Origin: Myxocyprinus asiaticus
Lineage: Eukaryota; Chordata; Actinopteri; Cypriniformes; Catostomidae
DNA length: 64,000 nucleotides
Direction of reading: 5' to 3'
NCBI RefSeq assembly: GCF_019703515.2
Contig: NC_059368.1
Coordinates: forward strand, 37,587,831-37,651,830
The position numbers and the translations under genes are program-made. Position 1 is the first letter of the stretch. Each line of letters starts with the position of its first letter. The notes under the pieces were generated by a model that saw only the letters and a program-made list of their open reading frames with translations, had not been told where the DNA came from and made no database searches. Positions 56,838 through 64,000 of the stretch are shown piece after piece.

Positions 56838-57626
56838 ATCGTTACGTTTCCTCCCCATCTAGGAGTTGGGAGAAAACTAACAAGTGATAAAGAACAAAAT
56901 TTAAAATGAAACATATGGAGGTCTTCACTCCTGTCCCAGCCAATAACAAACAACAGGTTACAATAATAGTTACAAGTTTATTTTCTTCTATAAACACAAA
57001 AGGAAGCATTAAGACTTCAAGAGGGGACCAGGCTAAAATAATAAACAAAAGGAATCTAGCTGATGGGAGTTACAAACTTCTTACCCTTACAAATAAAGAA
57101 ATACAAAATTAACAAGTCTAGTCTCACTCCCTATCTAGCCATAAACAGGAGAAAACAAGGTTAACAACAAAAATGGCACCCACCTGTCTACTGCTTCCAT
57201 AAATGTTAATGCGCACACACACACACACAACAAAGGATTTTATACTTACAAGATTTAAAGAAAGGTAATTGTTTAGAACAGAATGCAACTTCAAGTTCTT
57301 ATTAACAAGGGCACTAAACACCAAATCTACACATGCTGGGGCAGGAGGAAAGGGTCTCCTCTAGCTGACTTTCCACCTCAGCTTTATCCACATGTTCCCC
57401 ATGTTGTCCACCAATCAGAGCAGCTCAGCACTTGACCTTAATCATTGGCAGCTGATGTCAATTAATCTGGTTGGGAAAATGACAGAGAGAGAACACAAGG
57501 AAAAACAAGGAACACAGCAGAAAACATACAAACACTGTATAATCAATATACAATCAACCACTACATCCACAGATGTAACAAGGAAATAAAGAAATAAAGA
57601 AATACGTCCTGGGACGTAACAGACTG

Positions 57627-59595
57627 AATAAAAGCTAACAGAAGTCTAGAAGGATCATTTGCTGCCATGTTTTTATGCAGTGGGGGGTACAGTTGTCACA
57701 CAGTGTTACATCTGTCCCACGCTGACCATCTTGCATGTTTGCCTGAATTTCTCAGTGACATATCATCCTAGCATGTCCCAAAATATGTTAATTTTAAGTG
57801 CAATCAAACAAGCAAAGTTTCCTGTAATTGTCAGTTAGGAATAATGAATTATTCATAAGGAAAGATGATTAAGAAAATGAAATATTAAAATAATAATAAT
57901 AATTTGAGACATCAATAGGTGATGTTACATAAAGATAAAGATTCTGAGCAAGTTGCTCTCCTTTCTGGTTAGTGATAAGAACTCTGCACAAGAGGGTGCT
58001 AGTAATAACTGTGTAATGGTTTTGGAGTGTCTTTCTTGAGCGTCAACTGTTGGTTAACTAAATACGGAAATGCTTAATTTAATTTAATTAAATTTTATTT
58101 AATTTTTACTCGCCTTTTTACATCAAGATCTTGAATCATCAATTTGTCTGCTTGACCCTGTACCCACAAAACTTTTAAAAGGCTCTGTATATTTAAAACC
58201 TTCACTTGAGTTGATATAATTTATTAGGACAGAATTGTTCTTTAAAGAGATCTATTCTAGATCCTTGTAATCTTGAACTGTACATTAAGTCAGAGTTTCA
58301 GTCCTAGTTTAGGCTATACAGTCAAAGTAACTAACTGGTATAATCTGATTGTGGATATATTTCTCTGTTTGTAACACTAAACCCAAGTACTGCATACTCT
58401 TCCCCCTTCCTTGAAGTACTCATCCTGAGTCATCTGTCCTCATCTATATGTCAGCTAAACAGGAATGTGTGCCTCCTCAACTATTTTCTGCTTTCAAAAG
58501 ATGACTCAACCTGCCTCAGATTCAAAACATTCAACCAAGCTTTTCTTCTTGAAACTACTGAACATTAGAATTACTGCATGATATAATAATTAGCATTGAG
58601 ACAGTATGTTCTGGCAAGAAGATCTTTGTCTTATTGTGCTCATTTATTTCATTAATATACTGCTTATACTTTGTATACTGCATTTGACATTTGTCTTACC
58701 ATGGGCCTTTGTTTTGTTCCTTTTCCTTATTGTTCTATAATTTATGTAATGCTTACTTACTTTTGACTATGTTTGACTTTGCTATAATTTTATCTCCACC
58801 GTAAAGGGTCCTTGAGCACTGAACAGCACAATATATAAAATGCAATATTATTATTCCTCCCAGTGTTTCTTCTTATTCTGTCTCTCGTTTGCACAGGTCT
58901 TTACAGCTATGCAAAGGCGGAGTTGCACAAAAAGCATCCTCATCAACTGATACATGTAAAAGTCATTTTAAAAGTATAGAGCTGTACAGTCGTGACGTCA
59001 TTTTGTAGGCCAACCTGAAAGAGGGTTTTTCAATTTATTTGAAAAAGTTGAGTCTGTGATTAACATGACATTCAAAACAGTGTTTTAGCCTGTTATTAAG
59101 ATTTACGCATTTGAATTTCATAACAAAATTCCAATTTTTGCACTTGTCTGTGAGCTTGCTTGGGTTAATAATCCAATATTATTTCTCAGTTGTTCAGAAT
59201 AAAATATGCACTCCAGAAGGAAAAGTATGCTAAACAAATAATCAGACAAATATTTTATCGATGATGAGATGATATCTATTGTTGATAAAATGTTATATAT
59301 CATTGCAATGGGGAGGATCTTGAGGGTATAGTGCATTGAGCTTCTAGTCCACTCAGAGGCCAAGATATCTGATGAAAGAATGGGGGTGGAGCATGAACTG
59401 AAAATTAGACTGAATGTCAATGGAGGAGAACATCTGTGAGGGCTGGGATGCGTTAAAGCACCACCTACATTTCAGATCTGCATATTGTGATGGAAGGTGA
59501 TAGAGAAAATATATGTTTTTCTAGTACTTGCTGTCATCTATTAGAATGAAATAAGACTTTTTGCAGGGAGATCGAGTGAACAGAACCAGATTTGT

Positions 59596-59660
<65 letters not shown>

Positions 59661-59817
59661 TTTTTTGGCTTTCTGTTCATCATAAGATTGTAAACATATA
59701 CAATATTATTTATGAATGAGTCTTTTTTTATTATTATTTTGGGGGTTTTCTGAAAAATGAGACCATTTTTTTTTTTGCTTTTGCAATTAGTCCACAGTAT
59801 GTATAAATGGTGAATTT
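57627..59817. other. Non-coding spacer
   Basis: About 2.2 kb with no gene or defined element. An ATTTAATTTAATT-type run lies near 58075-58105 and a (TA)n array at 59602-59656. Confidence 0.4.
59602..59656. repeat. (TA)n microsatellite
   Basis: About 27 TA units. Confidence 0.95.
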
Positions 59818-60066
59818 TTAAGGGGATAGTTCACCTAAAAATGAAAATTGTTTCATCATTTACTCACCCTCATGCCATCCCAGATGTGTGACTTTCTTTC
59901 TTCTGCTGAACACTAATGAAGATTTTTAGAAGAATATCTCAGCTCTGTTGGTCCGTACAATGCAAGTGAATGGTGATCAGAACTCAGAAGGTCCAAAAAG
60001 CACATGCACACCCATTAAAACACATTAAAGTCATCAAAAAAATTGCCATAAATATACATATTTATG

Positions 60067-60128
<62 letters not shown>

Positions 60129-60964
60129 TCTACCCCCTTATTTCATTTGAAAATGTGCTTGCCTAAGTAGAGCTAGACTGACTATTATTTATTTTACCAA
60201 ACCTTTGTGTGTATCATAAATTAAAGCCATTATCAATATTTTGGATTTATTCAACCATTTCTTAATTTTTACTTGTAAAATAATTGTAAAATAATCATGC
60301 ATTTACTCGAATTTTTGTCTCGTATTCACTAAAACGCTCCTTCACAATGTCCAAGATGAGAACTTTATGCAATGGGAATTTTCTAAACAAAGCTGATTTT
60401 GAGGTGCAGTTTAATTCAAGTCTGGGTGTCTGTAGTGCACGCATATGAATTATGGCCTGCCGCTCAAGAAACAAGAAAAGAAAAGAAAAGCTGTGAGCCA
60501 ACAGAGGACCAACCATTGCAAGCCGCTGGTGGCATGCCACCCAAAAAACGCAGGTGGACAGACAGATCATTGTTTGCTGGGAATTAATTCAGTGGTTAAA
60601 TCCATTTCTTCTAAAGCCATATGATAGGCGAGGGTGAAAAACAGTTCAATATTAAATCCTTTTTTACTATAAATCTTCACCTTTGACCAGCCCCAACCAG
60701 TAGGTGGTTGAATGTGAAAGTGGAATTGAAAGTGTAGATTTATAGTAGAAAAGGATTTAAATATTGATCTGTTTCTCACCCACACCTATCATATCGCTTT
60801 TGAAGATAAGGATTTAACCAGTGGAGTCGTATGGATTACTTTTATGCTGCCTTTATGTCCTTTTTGGACCTATTGGTCACCATTGGAATTGTGGTCGCCA
60901 TTCACTTGCGTTGTGTTGACCTACAGAGCTGAAATATTCTTCTAAAAAACTTAAATTGTGCTCT
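59818..60964. mobile_element. TTAA-ended TIR element, copy D, right end cut by an L2 LINE
   Basis: Left end TTAAGGGGATAGTTCACC. The interior matches copy C: ATTGATCTGTTTCTCACCC, then GGAGTCGTATGGATTACTTT. It has the same internal palindrome (60597-60680 against 60720-60810). Where copy C runs TTTGTGTTCAGCAGAAG to its right end, this copy switches to L2 sequence at about 60960-60970. Confidence 0.65.
60070..60126. repeat. (GT)n(AT)n compound microsatellite
   Basis: About 14 GT units followed by about 14 AT units. Confidence 0.95.
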
Positions 60965-60965
60965 T

Positions 60966-62258
60966 GTGCTCAGAGCGTGCGCGAACCAGCTGGCTGGTGT
61001 TTTTACGGACATTTTCAACCTTTCCCTCTCTTTGTCTGTAGTCCCCACATGCTTTAAAACTTCCACCATTGTGCCTGTTCCAAAGCAATCAAAAATAACT
61101 TGCTTAAATGACTGGCGTCCTGTTGCTCTGACCCCCACCATCAGCAAATGCTTTGAGAGACTAATCAGAGATTACATCTGCTCTGTGCTGCCTCTCTCTC
61201 TTGACCCGTTGCAGTTTGCTTACCGCAACAACCGCTCCACTGATGATGCCATTGCATCTACAATACACACTGCTCTCTCCCACCTGGAAAAAAAGAACAC
61301 ATGTGAGAATGTTGTTTGTAGACTACAGCTCAGCATTCAACACCATAGTGCCCTCCAAGCTAGATGTGAAACTCCGGGCTCTGGGCTTAAACAGCTTGCT
61401 GTGCAGCTGGATCCTGGACTTCCTGTCAAGCAGACGCCAGGTGGTTAGAATAGGCAGCAACATCTCCTCATCACTGACCCTCAACACTGGAGCCCCGCAG
61501 GGCTGTGTTCTCAACCCACTACTGTATTCCTTGTACACACATGACTGTGTGGCAACACACAGCTCCAATGCCATCATTAAGTTTGCTGATGACACGACGG
61601 TGGTAGGTCTGATCACTGACAATGATGAAACAGCCTACAGAGAGGAGGTGCACACTCTGACACACTGGTGTCAGGAGCACAACCTCTCCCTCAACGTCAG
61701 TAAGACAAAGAGCTTGTGGTGGACTTCAGAAGAAAAGACAGAGAACACAGTCCCATCACCATCAATGGAGCACCAGTGGTGAGAGTCAGCAGCTTCAAGT
61801 TCCTGGGTATCCACATCACTGAGGAACTCACATGGTCCATCCACACTGAAGTCATTGTGAAGAAGGCTCATCAGCGCCTCTTCTTCCTGAGACGGCTGAG
61901 GAAGTTTGGAATGAACCGCCACATCCACACACGGTTCTACACCAGCACTGTAGAGAGCATCCTGACTGGCTGCATCTCCGCCTGGTATGGCAACAGCACC
62001 GCCCACAACCGCAAAGCACTGCAAAGGGTGGTGCGAACTGCCTGACACATCATCGGAGGTGAGCTTCCCTCCCTCCAGGAAATATATACAAGGCGGTGTG
62101 TGAAAAAAGCTCGGAGGATCATCAGAGACTCCAGCCACCCGAGCCATGGGCTGTTCTCACTGCTACCATCAGGCAGGCGGTATCGCAGCATCAGGACCCG
62201 CACCAGCCGACTCCATGATAGCTTCTTCCCCCAAGCAATCAGACTTGTGAACACTTGA
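60966..62258 (+). pseudogene. L2 ORF2 copy 2: reverse transcriptase and C-terminus
   Basis: Same motif order as the first copy: [46 protein letters not shown] and FADDTTVVG. The C-terminus reads [19 protein letters not shown] to the stop at 62258. It has the same frame shift before motif A as the first copy, plus its own single-base loss near 61710 (ACAAAGAGC for ACAAAGGAGC) and a TGA at 62042. Confidence 0.85.
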
Positions 62259-62436
62259 TCTCCCACAATCAAAATACATCAGCACTGCACTTTATTACCC
62301 TTACTCTTATATCTCACACCGGACTGTCATAAATTATATTATTATTATATTATATTCTCTCTTAACAACTGACTATCAACCGACAGCCTGAATGTCAATA
62401 CAGTACAATACTGTACATTCTATATATACTATATAT

Positions 62437-62441
<5 letters not shown>

Positions 62442-62510
<69 letters not shown>
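62442..62510. repeat. (TA)n microsatellite, left of the Tc1-like insertion
   Basis: Long TA run that forms the target flank of the transposon. Confidence 0.95.
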
Positions 62511-62513
<3 letters not shown>

Positions 62514-63723
62514 TATATTGCCAAAAGTATTCGCTCACCCATCCAAATAATTGAATTCAGGTGTTCCAATCACTTCCATGGCCACAGGTGTATAAAATGA
62601 AGCACCTAGGCATGCAGACTGCTTCTACAAACTTTTGTGAAAGAATGGGCCGCTCTCAGGAGCTCAGTGAATTCCAGCGTGGCACTGTGATAGGATGCCA
62701 CCTGTGCAACAAGTCCAGTCGTGAAATTTCCTCGCTACTAAATATTCCACAGTCAGCTGTCAGTGGTATTATAACAAAGTGGAAGCGATGGGAATGACAG
62801 CAACTCAGCCACGAAGTGGTAGGCCACGTAAAATGACAGAGCGGGGTCAGCGGATGCTGAGGCGCATAGTGCGCAGAGGTCGCCAACTTTCTGCAGAGTC
62901 AATCGCTACAGACCTCCAAAGTTCATGTGGCCTTCAGATTAGCTCAAGAACAGTGCGTAGAGAGCTTCATGGAATGGGTTTCCATGGCCGAGCAGCTGCA
63001 TCCAAGCCATACATCACCAAGTGCAATGCAAAGCGTCGGATGCAGTGGTGTAAAGCACTCCGCCACTGGACTCTAGAGCAGTGGAGACGCGTTCTCTAGA
63101 GTGACGAATCACACTTCTCCACCTGGCAATCTGATGGACGAGTGTGGGTTTGGCGGTTGCCAGGAGAACGGTACTTGTCTGACTGCATTGTGCCAACTGT
63201 GAAGTTTGGTGGAGGGGGGATTATGGTGTGGGGTTGTTTTTCAGGAGCTGGGCTTGGCCCCATAGTTCTAGTGAAAGGAACTCTGAATGCTTCAGCATAC
63301 CAAGAGATTTTGGACAATTCCATGCTCCCAACTTTGTGGGAACAGTTTGGGGATGGCCCCTTCCTGTTCCAACATGACTGTGCACCAGTGCACAAAGCAA
63401 GGTCCATAAAGACATGGATGTGCGAGTTTGGTGTGGAAGAACTTGACTGGCCTGCACAGAGTCCTGACCTCAACCCGACAGAGCACCTTTGGGATGAATT
63501 AGAGCGAAGACTGCGAGCCTCACAAATGCGCTTCTGGAAGAATGGTCAAAAATTCCCATAAACACACTCCTAAACCTTGTGGAAAGCCTTCCCAGAAGAG
63601 TTGAAGCTGTTATAGCTGCAAAGGGTGGGCCGACGTCATAATAAACCCTATGGATTAAGAACGGGATGTCATTTAAGTTCATATGCGTCTAAAGGCAGAT
63701 GAGCGAATACTTTTGGCAATATA

Positions 63724-63726
<3 letters not shown>
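62511..63726 (+). mobile_element. Tc1-like transposon, near full length
   Basis: Left end CACTATATTGCCAAAAGTAT and right end ATACTTTTGGCAATATAATG are inverted with one mismatch, and TA runs lie outside. 1216 bp is a normal Tc1 length. It holds a transposase gene with three disabling changes. Confidence 0.9.
62645..63640 (+). pseudogene. Tc1-like transposase, three disablements
   Basis: The start MGRSQELSEFQRG and helix-turn-helix NIPQSAVSGIITKWKR are intact. A frame break near 62790 is followed by ATQPRSGRPRKMTERG. TAG at 63098-63100 stands where TGG (Trp) is expected, just before SDESHFS. The DDE residues are visible in [15 protein letters not shown] and [10 protein letters not shown] last frame break near 63525 precedes LLNLVESLPRRVEA. 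The enzyme cuts and pastes the element; this copy cannot. Confidence 0.88.

Positions 63727-63728
<2 letters not shown>

Positions 63729-63781
<53 letters not shown>
63729..63781. repeat. (TA)n microsatellite, right of the Tc1-like insertion
   Basis: About 26 TA units between the transposon and the resuming L2 sequence. Confidence 0.95.
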
Positions 63782-63786
<5 letters not shown>

Positions 63787-64000
63787 AATGTGTATTTATA
63801 GTGCGTATTGTATACTGTACAGTGTATGTTATTATTTGTATATTGTTGTGTGTAATTATGTGTATATCAGATGTTTAAATTGTGTTGTGTTAATTTGATG
63901 TTATTGTAAATTGGTATATGTCTCATCACTATCACGACTGCTATGTTGATCGGAACTGCACCCAAGAATTTCACACAACATTGCACTCGTGTATATGGCT

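Larger units (their letters stand above)
54756..57621 (-). mobile_element. Deleted Ty3/gypsy element with both LTRs and 5-bp target duplication
   Basis: GACTG flanks it exactly (54751-54755 and 57622-57626). LTRs lie at about 54756-55430 (3' LTR, partial) and 56840-57621 (5' LTR); the shared stretch starts GGAGAAAACTAACAAG. Between them remain a gag piece and an integrase, with protease and RT lost. Internal deletion also removed the start of the 3' LTR and any polypurine tract. Confidence 0.85.
60965..64000 (+). mobile_element. L2-type LINE copy 2, split by a Tc1-like transposon
   Basis: 60965-62440 matches 43650-45110 of the first copy, and 63782-64000 resumes with the matching 3' part (TTGTATATTGTTGTGTGTAA, GGTATATGTCTCATCACT), running off the window before the 3' end. 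It is 5' truncated at the linker before RT. The (TA)n stretch of its 3' UTR is where the transposon inserted. Confidence 0.85.

Overview
The window looks like nuclear DNA of a teleost, most likely a cypriniform (carp/minnow/zebrafish-type) fish. The evidence is one vertebrate-style gene with ten coding exons and GT-AG introns, set in a dense layer of fish-type transposable elements: L2 LINEs, Tc1 transposons, hAT, Ty3/gypsy chromovirus, and the TTAA-ended repeat beginning AAAGGAATAGTTCACCC. The species call is an inference from the repeats and was not tested by a search.

The only cellular gene I can support is an SLC22 organic-ion transporter on the plus strand, closest from memory to SLC22A13 (OAT10). 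Its coding exons run from 29391 to 48005 and join, with all phases consistent, into an open 539-residue protein. A TATA-like box lies about 345 bp upstream of the start codon. The introns are loaded with repeats, including a 2.5 kb L2 LINE in intron 7 and a perfect 30-bp-arm hairpin in intron 5.

Layout. 1-3590: a minus-strand LINE broken by a GC-rich repeat, by a reversed copy of a VNTR-bearing LTR element and by a separate solo LTR. 3600-11110: MITE-like elements, a Tc1-like transposon (7064-8294) and several TTAA-ended or palindromic elements. 11510-16199: a decayed minus-strand Ty3/gypsy chromovirus (gag, protease, RT-RNase H, integrase, chromodomain). 16770-20939: an LTR element with a 5-bp target duplication, whose ORF is built of several tandem peptide cassettes and whose 3' LTR carries a hAT insertion with an 8-bp duplication. 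20945-29000: mostly unrecognised DNA with two clear TIR elements (24204-25108 and 25187-25917) and SINE-like pieces. 29046-48005: the transporter gene. 48975-52804: a CAGC-type repeat, a second type of L2 LINE and a TTAA element containing a nested foldback. 54756-57621: a deleted gypsy element with both LTRs, a 5-bp duplication and a tRNA-Pro-like primer site. 59818-64000: a three-layer nest in which a Tc1-like transposon sits in an L2 LINE that sits in a TTAA element.

No CRISPR array, rRNA gene, true tRNA gene or bacterial-type system was seen. The most unusual items are the peptide-cassette ORF at 16875-18838, the perfect hairpin at 38332-38395, the nested insertions with readable target duplications, and a frame break shared by two L2 copies.
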